From contig QZIJ01000074.1 in NCBI GenBank assembly GCA_003598975.1, positions 18,649 through 82,648 of the forward strand: a stretch of DNA of 64,000 bases, written 5' to 3'. Below, piece by piece: positions 24,553 to 33,023 of this stretch. A program made the translations under genes and the position numbers. The notes under the pieces were generated by a model. That model was given only the letters and a program-made list of their open reading frames with translations. It was not told the origin of the DNA and searched no databases. Source of the stretch: Anaerolineaceae bacterium (GTDB lineage: Bacteria; Chloroflexota; Anaerolineae; Anaerolineales; Villigracilaceae). Each line of letters begins with the position of its first letter. Position 1 is the first letter of the stretch.

Positions 24553-25476
24553 TTACTGGTTTGACACAGCCACCCGGTTGCGCCCTTCGTGCTTGGCGCG
24601 ATATAAAGCAGTATCAACAGATTTCAACAATGCCGCACTTGTGATGCCCTCCTTTGGAAAGATTGCGACGCCGATCGAAAGCGTGATTTCAAGCGCCTGG
24701 CCTTCGAATTGACTGTTGAGGTGCCGGGCATGCTCGCATAATCGTTCGGCGCGCTCGATGGTCACTTCCAGTGACGCATCGGGCAGGGCGATGATGAACT
24801 CATCGCCGCCATAACGGCAGGGAATATCCTGTACGCGGAAATGTCCCAGTAGCAGCTCTCCCAATTTGCTCAGAACCACATCGCCCGCAGCGTGGCCGTG
24901 GATGTCGTTGAAGCGCTTGAAGTCGTCCACATCCAGCATTATTATGCCCAGCGAATTGTGATTACGGGTGGCGCGATCTAATTCACGTTCCAGGGTCTCT
25001 TCCAAATAGCGACGGTTGAATAAACCGGTAAGATAGTCGCGAGCAGACTGCTCGCGCAGAAGAAGTGTTTCATTTTTGAGCAGGGCCTCCTGTGCTTGTT
25101 TACGTTCTGTGATGTCGCGGATATTGCATTGGATGACCTTTTCTTCTCCTACCATATATACATTGCTGACGAATTCCACTTGAACGAGCCGCCCGTCTTT
25201 CGCTCGTAGCGGCAGATCTTCATAGCGAATGTATTCATTCCTCTGCAATGCCTCGAAGGCTTCCCGGCTGGCCTCAATATCCTTGAACGCGCCCATTTCC
25301 CATAACTTTTTTTCCATGAACTCTTCACGCGAGTATCCCAGCATATCGATCAGAAAAGGATTGACATCCGCGATCGCCCCCGTCTCGGCATTCAGAATTA
25401 AAATACCATCCTGAGCCGCTTCAAATAACCGGCGATAGCGGACTTCTGAAGTTTTTAGTTTTTGCAAATCATCCAT
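24553..25476 (-). CDS. PAS-GGDEF diguanylate cyclase
   Basis: 307 residues. The PAS domain (about 12-125) ends CNIRDITERKQAQ. The GGDEF domain (about 145-305) has the intact active site RYGGDEF (GGDEF 223-227) and an RVQD inhibitory site (214-217) five residues upstream, so product inhibition is expected. Predicted to make c-di-GMP from two GTP. The PAS domain is very similar to the first PAS of the phosphodiesterase at 25648 (for example both read SREEF, LWE.GAFKDIEAS and EYIRYEDLPL). It has its own promoter element (J). Confidence 0.93.
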   Translation of the reverse strand: MDDLQKLKTSEVRYRRLFEAAQDGILILNAETGAIADVNPFLIDMLGYSREEFMEKKLWEMGAFKDIEASREAFEALQRNEYIRYEDLPLRAKDGRLVQVEFVSNVYMVGEEKVIQCNIRDITERKQAQEALLKNETLLLREQSARDYLTGLFNRRYLEETLERELDRATRNHNSLGIIMLDVDDFKRFNDIHGHAAGDVVLSKLGELLLGHFRVQDIPCRYGGDEFIIALPDASLEVTIERAERLCEHARHLNSQFEGQALEITLSIGVAIFPKEGITSAALLKSVDTALYRAKHEGRNRVAVSNQ

Positions 25477-25570
25477 ATCCGTATACCCGATCTACGATGT
25501 GTGGCTGGTTGTTGGGATCCTTTCTCTGCTGAATTTAAGCATCTAGACGCGCGAAGAGATGCTGTCATTA

Positions 25571-25638
25571 AACTTATAACAAATATTTCCTGGCATCATC
25601 CCCCAACCGGGGAGAGTTTGACTCCCCCAAGTGGGGGA
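25571..25638 (-). promoter_or_regulatory. Shared palindromic promoter element, copy J (divergent)
   Basis: P1 is more symmetric than elsewhere (CCCCCACTTGGGGG, 25622-25638), while P2 is reduced (CTCTCCCCGGTTGGGGGATG). The expected -10 position reads TAAGTT, with TTATAA overlapping. The GGDEF gene starts 94 bases downstream. Confidence 0.55.
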
Positions 25639-25647
25639 TGCCTGAAT

Positions 25648-28290
25648 TCAATTGAGAAACTGCATGAACGCATCCACCACCTGCGGGTCAAAATGCGTTC
25701 CGACAGAGGCGCGGAGATGCTCGCGCGCTTTTTCTTCTGTCCAGGCGGCGCGGTAGGGGCGCTCTGAGATCAACGCATCCCATACATCCACCACTGCAAA
25801 GATGCGCGCTGCTATCGGGATCTGGTCGCCTTTTAATCCGCGTGGATACCCACTGCCGTCCCATTTTTCGTGATGGCAGTAGGGGATGTCGAGCGCCTTG
25901 TGCAGGTAAGCAATATGTGAAAGCAAGTCATAGGCATAGATCGGGTGCATGCGCATCTGTTGCCACTCATCGTCTGTAAGCTGGCCGGGTTTGAGCAGGA
26001 TGTGATCCGGCACACCCATTTTGCCGATATCATGCAGGAGTCCGCCGCGGCGTACATTCACCAGTTCCGCCTCGCTCAAGCCAAAGGCGCGCGCCAGTTT
26101 CACCGTCATCTCTGTGACCCGCTGCGTGTGCCCTTCGGTTTCCTTGTCGCGCAAGTCGAGGGCGTGCGACCAACCCTCCAGCGTGGTCTCGTAAGCCAGC
26201 ATCAACTCGGAATTACTGCGCTGCAAGTCATCGAACAATGTAAGATTGTCTATCGCAATGGCGGCTTGCTCGGCCAGAGTATGCAGAAAATCCAGCCAGT
26301 CCCTATCAGGGTTGAGCGGGCTGCGTTGGAAGATTTCCAACACACCCTTGATCTTTCCTTTCGCGATCAATGGCACCCCGTAATAGCTGGTGAAGGCCTC
26401 GCCTTTCAAGGCGCTCGCGATACGAGGGTTGTCGTCTCGCGCGGCTAGGTCTGGGATGTGGACGACAGCGCGCTTAAGCGCGGCGCTGCCGGCATATCCT
26501 TCTCCCAAACGCAGGGAATGAGCGCGCTCGAAGGCTTTGGTGCGGAAGCCGCGCCCCGTGGAAAATGTCAACAGATGCGAATCGGGATGGAAGAGCAGGA
26601 TGTCGGCGGCGTCCACGCCTAACTGTGTGATGACTTGAGCGAGCACTGCCCCCAAGGTGAAGCGCAAGTCGGAACTGGAAGAAATAGCCTGGTCGATCTC
26701 ACCCAGGGCAGTGAGATGCTCAAGTTGGCGTTGAATCTTTTCCTCCGCCCGTTTGCGATCGGTGATGTCGCGGATGGTGGAGAGCATCGCAATGCGCTGC
26801 CCGGTCGCGGTCAGGAAGGAAACGCTAGATTCGACGACGCGCTCGGAGCCATCTGCACGGCGGATCGTGGATTCAAAGGTCGCAGGGATCACCTCGCTGG
26901 CAAAAACAGTCTTGTACTGTTCGACAGCTTGTGCCTGAATTTCTTCTGGGAAAATAATGGCGAAACTCCTGCCGACTACCTGTTCCAGTTTATAACCGTA
27001 GAGATCAAGATAGGCCGGGTTGGCTTCAAGCACGATCCCATCCGGGTCAGACAGCGCCATTGCGTCTGAGGTCGCCTCCCAGACTTGACTGAAACGCTGT
27101 TGACCTTCGCGGGCCGCGGCTTCGGCCTGTTTGCGCTCGGTGATGTCGCGCGAATTGATCAGCCCAGTCATCTGGCCCTGCTCATTCAGATAGCTCTTCC
27201 CCAGGCCTTCGAATTGCCGCCATGAACCGTCGCGGTGGCGAAGCCTGAACTCGGCGCTGGTCGCGTTCCCGGCCTGTTGGGTGTTTTGCGCAAAGAGTTC
27301 CATAACCCGTTGGTGGTCGTCAGGATGCATCAGATCAAACGCGTTTGTGCCGATCAATTCCTCTGGCTTGTATCCCAGCAGATGTTCAATGGATGGACTC
27401 TCATATTGAATGGTGCCATCTAATACGACTACGGTGATAAGATCCGATGAGTTTTCAGTCCAGGCGCGGAATCGTTCCTCGCTCTCGGCCAGAGCGGCTT
27501 CTGCCCGCTTGCGCGCGCTGACGTCTCGGGCGATTCCCTGAAAACCGATAACTTCCCCGCCGCTGTAACGAGGGGCTGATAGAACTTCTACATAGTGTAT
27601 TTTTCCATTTTTTCCGCGTATCTCATATTCTGCCGCATCCTTCAAATTCTTCCCTGCAAGAATTTTCGTCAGCCTTTCCCTGTATTGATCCAAAAATTGT
27701 TCCGGGATAATATCCCAAATGTGCATGGCAAGGAATTCTTCTTCGCTGAATTCAAGCTCCTTGCACATGGCCTTATTGACGGTTAATATATTCCCTGACA
27801 ATTCAAGGATGAAATAACCGTCCGGGCTTTGATTGATCAAGTCGCGATATGTTTTTTCATTGTCCTGCAAGGCAGCGACGAGTCGCCTATGCTCGGTGAT
27901 GTCACGGATATCGCATTGGATCACTTTCTCGTCGCTCACCAAATAAACGCTACTGACGAACTCCACCTGGATCAGCCGCCCGTCTTTTGTCTTGAGCGGC
28001 AGGTCTTCGTAACGAATGTATTCCTTCTCCTGCAAGACTTCGAAGGCATCCTTGCTGGCTTCAATATCCTTGAATGCGCCAACTTCCCAGAGCCTCTTTT
28101 TCAAAAATTCTTCGCGTGAATACCCCAGCATTTTTATTAAATAGGGGTTGACATCCTCGATCATTCCTGTGCTGGCATCCAGAATCAAAATACCATCCTG
28201 GGCTGTTTCAAACAGGCGGCGATAACGAATCTCTGAATTTTTCAGGGATCCCCCAATTAACGGATCAACTTTTCTGGATGTATCTTTCAT
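25648..28290 (-). CDS. Multi-PAS/GAF HD-GYP c-di-GMP phosphodiesterase
   Basis: 880 residues from the ATG at 28290, which follows GAAAGGGG (the frame's first ATG at 28338 has no site). Order: PAS (about 25-140), then three further PAS domains (about 145-520; linkers carry VSARKRAE, ITERKQAE, ITDRKRAE), a GAF domain (about 535-690, LRFTLGAVLAQVITQLGVDA), and HD-GYP. The last has HDIGKMGVPD near 753 and HHEKWDGSGYP near 806, both intact. Predicted to degrade c-di-GMP. It is separated from the cyclase by one promoter element and lies next to the NarL-type regulator. Confidence 0.93.
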   Translation of the reverse strand: MKDTSRKVDPLIGGSLKNSEIRYRRLFETAQDGILILDASTGMIEDVNPYLIKMLGYSREEFLKKRLWEVGAFKDIEASKDAFEVLQEKEYIRYEDLPLKTKDGRLIQVEFVSSVYLVSDEKVIQCDIRDITEHRRLVAALQDNEKTYRDLINQSPDGYFILELSGNILTVNKAMCKELEFSEEEFLAMHIWDIIPEQFLDQYRERLTKILAGKNLKDAAEYEIRGKNGKIHYVEVLSAPRYSGGEVIGFQGIARDVSARKRAEAALAESEERFRAWTENSSDLITVVVLDGTIQYESPSIEHLLGYKPEELIGTNAFDLMHPDDHQRVMELFAQNTQQAGNATSAEFRLRHRDGSWRQFEGLGKSYLNEQGQMTGLINSRDITERKQAEAAAREGQQRFSQVWEATSDAMALSDPDGIVLEANPAYLDLYGYKLEQVVGRSFAIIFPEEIQAQAVEQYKTVFASEVIPATFESTIRRADGSERVVESSVSFLTATGQRIAMLSTIRDITDRKRAEEKIQRQLEHLTALGEIDQAISSSSDLRFTLGAVLAQVITQLGVDAADILLFHPDSHLLTFSTGRGFRTKAFERAHSLRLGEGYAGSAALKRAVVHIPDLAARDDNPRIASALKGEAFTSYYGVPLIAKGKIKGVLEIFQRSPLNPDRDWLDFLHTLAEQAAIAIDNLTLFDDLQRSNSELMLAYETTLEGWSHALDLRDKETEGHTQRVTEMTVKLARAFGLSEAELVNVRRGGLLHDIGKMGVPDHILLKPGQLTDDEWQQMRMHPIYAYDLLSHIAYLHKALDIPYCHHEKWDGSGYPRGLKGDQIPIAARIFAVVDVWDALISERPYRAAWTEEKAREHLRASVGTHFDPQVVDAFMQFLN

Positions 28291-28361
28291 GTCTGCCGGG
28301 CCCCTTTCTTGTACGAAGCGGTTGAGTAATTCGAACACGCGAATAAATATACCGGCACTTA

Positions 28362-28430
28362 ATTCTATGATACAAACTCCCCAGCCGCCTCCGTCAACTG
28401 GGGAGTTTGTAACTAGTCCATTTGGGGGAG
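28362..28430 (-). promoter_or_regulatory. Shared 69-bp palindromic promoter element, copy K
   Basis: P1 28413-28430 (CTCCCCCAAATGGACTAG, right arm decayed), core GACGGAGG 28388-28395, P2 arms ACTCCCCAG / CTGGGGAGT, 20-base gap, -10-like TAGAAT 28362-28367. It begins 7 bases after the stop of the NarL-type regulator and leads the HD-GYP gene 71 bases downstream. Confidence 0.75.
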
Positions 28431-28436
28431 ATACGT

Positions 28437-29096
28437 TTACATCACCACGGGGGGGACAATCCCATTGCGCAACGCGAGGGATACTGCTTCTGTGCGGCTG
28501 GTAACCCCTAATTTGGACAGGATGTTACTGACATGGGATTTGATCGTGGACGGACTTACAGTTAAGCGTCCGGCGATCTGCGTATTGTTCAATCCTTCGA
28601 TCATCAAACTTAGTACTTCGCGCTCACGCTCCGTCAGATCGAGGCCGGGCGCGGGCGGTTGGTTGGCTATTTCAACAAGAGATTGAGCCACCTCAGGGGA
28701 GAGCGTGGTGCGACCGGCGTGCGCAGCGCGGATCGCCCAGGCAAGGTCATCCGCAGTGACATCCTTGAGGAGATAACCGATCGCTCCGGCTTCCAGCGCG
28801 CTCTTGATGATCTTCCCCTCTTTGAAACTGGTCAGCGCAATGATCTGCACGTGTGGAAATTTCTGGCGGATGGCGCGCGTGGTTGCGGCTCCATCCATGA
28901 CCGGCATGACCATATCCATCAGGATCACGTCTGGCAAAACCTCGGCGCAAAGTTCAATGGCGGCCTCGCCGTTTTCAGCTTCGCCCACCAGTTGCATGTC
29001 ACTAAACACCTTTAAGAAAGTCGCCAGTCCGCGGCGGACCATGGTGTGATCGTCAACGAGCATGATGCGAATGGGTTTGGAGGGGGAGATTGTCAT
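28437..29096 (-). CDS. NarL/FixJ-type response regulator
   Basis: 219 residues. The receiver domain has DD at 15-16, phosphoacceptor Asp 61 in LPDVILMDMVMP, and the conserved Lys in GYLLKD. The C-terminal LuxR-type HTH reads LTEREREVLSLMIEGLNNTQ and SPSTIKSHVSNILSKLGVTS. It overlaps the sensor kinase gene by 4 bases. As the only DNA-binding regulator in the stress region, and adjacent to element K, it is a candidate regulator of the shared element (inference). Confidence 0.95.
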   Translation of the reverse strand: MTISPSKPIRIMLVDDHTMVRRGLATFLKVFSDMQLVGEAENGEAAIELCAEVLPDVILMDMVMPVMDGAATTRAIRQKFPHVQIIALTSFKEGKIIKSALEAGAIGYLLKDVTADDLAWAIRAAHAGRTTLSPEVAQSLVEIANQPPAPGLDLTEREREVLSLMIEGLNNTQIAGRLTVSPSTIKSHVSNILSKLGVTSRTEAVSLALRNGIVPPVVM

Positions 29097-30664
29097 GGGG
29101 CCTCCTTTTGCGGGTCTTTCGTCCAGTGCATGACGAGTTCGGTGCCGTGACCCGGCTGGCTTGTGACGGTCAATACCGCCCCCACGGCTTCTGCGCGTTC
29201 GCGCATCATGCTCAAGCCATAATGACCCGGGGCGACTTGTTCAGAGTCAAAGCCTTTGCCATTGTCGTGAATGTGCAATTCTACGGATGTCCCCTCCTGT
29301 TTTAGATTGACATCCACCCGGCTGGCTTTGGAATGTTTGGCAACGTTATTCAACGCTTCCTGACAGACGCGATAGAAGGCCACCTGTACTTCGGCAGGCA
29401 GGATGACTTCCTTTGCAACTGTAACTTTGACTGGGATATTGATCCGCCCTGAGAGGGCATTTCCCAACAGGGTCAACAGATCGCCGAGGTCCGTATCGGT
29501 CAATGCGGACGGCCGCAGTTCAGCCAACAGCGCGCGCATTTCCGCCTGCGCGGCGCGCGTCAATCGCCGCAGATCAATCAGCGATTTGCGCGCCTCGGCC
29601 TGATCACGATCCCACAAGCGCGGCAGGACGTCCGCGATCAAACCGGCCGAGAAGAGCGATTGATTGACGGCATCGTGCAGGTTCTGCGCCAAACGCTGGC
29701 GTTCCTGCATCGCGGCCAGCGCTTGTGCGTGTTCATACAGTTCCGCGTTGATCAGAGTGATCGCGGCTTGATTTGCCACGGTCAGGGCTAAATCGGCGTG
29801 ATGAGCCGTAAAATAATCCCGCTCGACATGCGCGACGCCCACACTGCCGATGACGCGGTTCTTGACCGCCACGGGAACCCACATCCACGCATGCACGCCT
29901 GTCAAAAGCAGATCCGCCTGATCGTCCAGAAGGGACCGCAGAAATTGCGCGGACGGGTCGGAACTCCATACATCGGCGATCCGGTCCGGCTGATGTTGAT
30001 TGAATAGCCGCATCAGAGTTTCTGGACCCTCCAGCCGGATGCGGAAAGGCACGGTTTCCTCCAATTGCTGTGACCCGCGCACAGCCAGGGCAACCATGGC
30101 GGCTCCCTCGAGCACGAACAACTCGGCATGGGTGTACTCGATCAGCACACGCAATTGATCGAGGATCAAACCCGGCTTGAGTTCCAGCGCGGAGGCCAGA
30201 GTCTGGGAGATTTCCAACAGCGTTGCCTGTTCGCGGGTATGGAGTTCCACCCGCTGATGAAGCAGGCGCTCGGCACTGATCCGCTCGCTGACATCTCGAA
30301 CGATGCTCAGTACGCAAGGTCGGAATTGAAACGGGATGGCAGTCCTGCGCGCGTCCACGTAGAACGATGAGCCGTCTTTGTGCAAATGAACCGCCGGCAC
30401 ATCGAATACGCCTCCCGGCTGAATCTCATTGGCGGCTTCGGTGAACAACCGCTGGCTGTCGGGGTGAACGTATACCGTGTAGTGCAAGCCAATGAACTCG
30501 TCGCGGGTATAGCCGTGCATCGCAATTGCGGCCGGGTTGGCGTCCACTATGCGACCGGTCCCAATATCGCTGATGATCATTCCGTCACTGGCGGCTTCAA
30601 AGATGATGCGATATTGTTGTTCTTTATCTTCGACGCTTAACTGTGAGGGAGGATTTTTTTTCAT
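29093..30664 (-). CDS. PAS-GAF histidine kinase of the NarX/DesK type
   Basis: 523 residues, no membrane segment. PAS (about 15-130), GAF (about 150-310), HisKA_3 with His 330 in AQNLHDAVNQSLFSAG, and HATPase with QEALNNVAKHSKA and HIHDNGKGFD (N and G1 boxes). The family senses small ligands or redox state through the GAF/PAS part and phosphorylates a LuxR-type regulator, here the overlapping gene. The ATG is preceded by TAAGGTAACCAGT. Confidence 0.95.
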   Translation of the reverse strand: MKKNPPSQLSVEDKEQQYRIIFEAASDGMIISDIGTGRIVDANPAAIAMHGYTRDEFIGLHYTVYVHPDSQRLFTEAANEIQPGGVFDVPAVHLHKDGSSFYVDARRTAIPFQFRPCVLSIVRDVSERISAERLLHQRVELHTREQATLLEISQTLASALELKPGLILDQLRVLIEYTHAELFVLEGAAMVALAVRGSQQLEETVPFRIRLEGPETLMRLFNQHQPDRIADVWSSDPSAQFLRSLLDDQADLLLTGVHAWMWVPVAVKNRVIGSVGVAHVERDYFTAHHADLALTVANQAAITLINAELYEHAQALAAMQERQRLAQNLHDAVNQSLFSAGLIADVLPRLWDRDQAEARKSLIDLRRLTRAAQAEMRALLAELRPSALTDTDLGDLLTLLGNALSGRINIPVKVTVAKEVILPAEVQVAFYRVCQEALNNVAKHSKASRVDVNLKQEGTSVELHIHDNGKGFDSEQVAPGHYGLSMMRERAEAVGAVLTVTSQPGHGTELVMHWTKDPQKEAP

Positions 30665-30689
30665 ACTGGTTACCTTATATTGTACTCTT

Positions 30690-31060
30690 TCTGTTGAAGA
30701 CAGACGAGTTCAGCCGGCGCACCTGCTTCCGAAAAGGCTTGAACTTGATTAACCTGGCTCTGTCCACAGAGACGAAGAGACATGTCCAATCTCACCCCCC
30801 AGATTACCAGAACAATTCGTTCCAAGCAAGTGTTGAACGCCTTTTTCCAAGTGGTTCGCAAGAACCTGCCGCTGGATTTGAAGAAGACCCGCATTACAGC
30901 GAATGACATTCTGTACGGCCTGGTATACAGTTCGATGGTTTCGGGGGATAGACCCTGCAACTTGCGGTCGAACAGAAAGGACTCGACCATGATGAGCAAA
31001 TAATCCTGCTGGGAAAGTGTGATAAGCCCCTGGTCTTGTGGTTTTAAAGAATATATGGTG
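30690..31060 (-). pseudogene. Tyrosine recombinase (phage integrase) remnant
   Basis: This 450-base gap between the kinase and the tRNA gene holds the decayed start of an integrase. The frame reads ITLSQQDYLLIMVESFLFDR, then KLQGLSPETIELY, the classic SAM-like N-terminal core-binding domain. After about 45 residues similarity is lost, and no catalytic R-H-R-Y region remains. A ribosome-binding site (GAAGGAGATCACC) is followed by ATA where a start ATG would be expected. The first intact ATG in frame is at 30999. Confidence 0.65.
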
Positions 31061-31089
31061 ATCTCCTTCGTTCAGAGACCACCATATAT
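31051..31089. repeat. Inverted repeat between integrase remnant and tRNA-Met
   Basis: ATATATGGTG (31051-31060) and CACCATATAT (31080-31089), perfect 10-bp arms with a 19-base loop. On the minus strand the loop contains the integrase ribosome-binding site (GAAGGAGAT). It could be an operator, a tRNA terminator or part of an attachment region. Confidence 0.6.
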
Positions 31090-31117
31090 AAGAAGAGTGT
31101 TTCACTTGGAAACAGTG

Positions 31118-31189
31118 TGCCGAGGGGGAGATTTGGACTCCCGACCAAGGGCTTATGAGTCCCCTGCTCTACCACTGAGCTACCTCGGC
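31118..31189 (-). tRNA. tRNA-Met (CAU)
   Basis: 72 bases with perfect acceptor stem GCCGAGG / CCTCGGC plus discriminator A, D arm AGCTCAGTGGTAGAGC, anticodon loop CTCATAA with CAT at 31155-31157, and T arm CGGGAGTCCAAATCTCCCC (close to the usual form). The T arm/GC-pair pattern suggests elongator Met, but an Ile-CAU (lysidine) identity cannot be excluded by eye. No CCA is encoded. Confidence 0.92.
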
Positions 31190-31235
31190 ATTTTGGGTGG
31201 AGCGGGCAGAATATTACTACGTGAAAATGGATTTG

Positions 31236-31559
31236 TCAACGAGCGATGGCGAGCGTCTCCAAAATGAGCAGGGCGATAAAACCCGCAAGGATCGTCAGCA
31301 GGCTGTTCTTTGTCCACGCGGCGACGACAATGGCGACCAAACCAGCCAGCAAACGCGCGTTGCCGAGGCTGAGGTCGAGATGATTTTCCGACAGAAACAA
31401 CTCGGGGAAGACGATGGCAGACAGCACCGCAGGCGGGACGTAATGCAGGGCGCGGCGCATCGTTTCTGGGACCTCGAAGCGGCCCAGCAACCAGACGAAG
31501 GAGAAGCGCATCCCAAAGGTGATGAGTCCGCCCGCGAGCATGATGAGCCAGATGGTCAT
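31236..31559 (-). CDS. azlD: AzlD-family branched-chain amino acid exporter subunit
   Basis: 107 residues, four membrane helices. MTIWLIMLAGGLITFGMRFS and the central AVLSAIVFPELF pattern match AzlD. It overlaps azlC by 4 bases. AzlC and AzlD together export branched-chain amino acids or analogues. Confidence 0.88.
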   Translation of the reverse strand: MTIWLIMLAGGLITFGMRFSFVWLLGRFEVPETMRRALHYVPPAVLSAIVFPELFLSENHLDLSLGNARLLAGLVAIVVAAWTKNSLLTILAGFIALLILETLAIAR

Positions 31560-32302
31560 TTGTCCTCCTTCGGGTGGGGCGGACTGGCAATCCGCCTTTC
31601 GCCTAGGGGGATGCCATCCCGCTCCACGCGAGACTCTAAAATTGTCCCCACCACAATCCCCGTCAACGCGGCGAGGATGAGGCCGAGTTTATAGGGCAGG
31701 GAAAATGTCAGCAAGGCAACCAGTCCCGCGGAGAGGGCCGCCACTACGGCAGGGCGGTTTCTCAACGCAGGGACAACCATCGCGATGAAGGTCAGTGGCA
31801 GGGCAAAGTCGAGGGACAGAGTCGCTGGGAGGGACGCGCCCGCCCAAAGTCCAAGCGCGGTGCTGATTTGCCAGGATGTCCAGAGAGCGAGTCCCGCGCC
31901 GAGGAAATAGTAATGTGCGCCAGCCGTCCCGCCTACGCGTTCGTAATTCAAGACGGCGACCGCATAGGCTTCGTCGGTCATTAAATAGGAGAGCAGAATT
32001 TTCCAGCGCATGGACAGGTCATGCATATGCGGCGCGAGGGAGGCGGAATAAAGCACGTGGCGCAGGTTGATGACCGCGATGGTGAGGACGATGACGAGCG
32101 CGGGCGTGGATTCGTGGACAAGTTGTGCGAAGGCGAATTGCGATGACCCCGCGAACAAAATGGAAGACATGGCCTGCGCCGCGGCCAACGGAATGCCCGC
32201 GTCGATAGACAGCGTTCCATAGATCATGCCAAAGGGGAAAACACCAATAAGAAGCGGGAGTTCAGCGCGAACTCCCGCCCAGAAATGAGAGGAAGGTTTC
32301 AT
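31556..32302 (-). CDS. azlC: AzlC-family branched-chain amino acid exporter
   Basis: 248 residues with about six membrane segments. Family signatures: LLIGVFPFGMIYGTLSIDAG near residue 16, SSILFAGSSQFAFAQL near 46, INLRHVLYSASLAPHM near 78, and LMTDEAYAVAVLNYE near 106. Forms an exporter with AzlD, encoded 4 bases overlapping downstream. The acyltransferase gene lies just upstream in the same direction. Confidence 0.93.
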   Translation of the reverse strand: MKPSSHFWAGVRAELPLLIGVFPFGMIYGTLSIDAGIPLAAAQAMSSILFAGSSQFAFAQLVHESTPALVIVLTIAVINLRHVLYSASLAPHMHDLSMRWKILLSYLMTDEAYAVAVLNYERVGGTAGAHYYFLGAGLALWTSWQISTALGLWAGASLPATLSLDFALPLTFIAMVVPALRNRPAVVAALSAGLVALLTFSLPYKLGLILAALTGIVVGTILESRVERDGIPLGERRIASPPHPKEDK

Positions 32303-32303
32303 T

Positions 32304-33023
32304 TTAGTTTGGTAAAGGCAATTGAACGATCACGGCTTCCGAAGCCTGCAAAATCATTTCGTGGATGCTTCGCTCCAGCAGGTTTTTGATGCGGACGCGT
32401 TCGGTGATAGGATTGCCGAGCGGATTATAACGGATCGGCTTGCCAGCGCGCACGGTCAGCGATTCGGCATGAACAGCCAGCGGATAGAACGAAAGGATTT
32501 GCTTCGTACGCTCGTAAAAAAGTTCGCCAAGATGCGCGAATCCTTTTTTGAAGGGCGTCATTTTGTAACACGGGTCGGCGGACAAGTCGGGGTCTTCGGG
32601 GAAGACGAGGATGCATTCGCCCTGCGCGAGCAAATCCACGCTGAGGCGGAAGGTTTCGAGCAGGCCGTCGGGCATGTGGTAGACGGGAACGCATCCGACC
32701 GCGCGCAAGAGGGGAACATGGATTCGGGAGATTGCACGCGCCAGCCACTCACTAAGTGGACGCGTCAGGTGGAGTTGACCCTCCAGGAAATCGCGGCGCA
32801 GGTAGTCGGCCGCGAGAAGCGGATCGAGCATATCGGCGTGAGTCCAGGCATGGAGTCGAAGCGGGACGGACGCGCCCACCGCGATCGGTCCGAGCGCGCC
32901 GAGGTGGTTGGAGACGAAGACTGCGGGGCCGCGTTCGGGCAGTTCATCCGCGCCCAGCAGGTCACCGCCCCAGATCAATTCCTGAAATCCCCATGAAACG
33001 AACCGATAAAGTGTCTCGTTCAT
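32304..33023 (-). CDS. PlsC-like acyltransferase
   Basis: 239 residues. The acyltransferase HxxxxD motif is represented by VFVSNHLGALGPI near residue 33, with Ala-Leu-Gly instead of Asp-like spacing, so catalysis is uncertain. FPEDPDLSADPCYKMTPFKKG resembles the FPEG motif region. The short gap to azlC (1 base) suggests co-transcription. It may acylate lysophospholipids or glycolipids. Its start is the last gene before the divergent gap at 33024-33264. Confidence 0.65.
   Translation of the reverse strand: MNETLYRFVSWGFQELIWGGDLLGADELPERGPAVFVSNHLGALGPIAVGASVPLRLHAWTHADMLDPLLAADYLRRDFLEGQLHLTRPLSEWLARAISRIHVPLLRAVGCVPVYHMPDGLLETFRLSVDLLAQGECILVFPEDPDLSADPCYKMTPFKKGFAHLGELFYERTKQILSFYPLAVHAESLTVRAGKPIRYNPLGNPITERVRIKNLLERSIHEMILQASEAVIVQLPLPN

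Noticed and set aside
5830..28430. Reading the eleven repeats as a c-di-GMP (GEMM) or other known riboswitch
   Set aside because: The hairpins lack the conserved GEMM core and lie upstream of the -10 box with fixed spacing, so they would not be in the transcript from that promoter.
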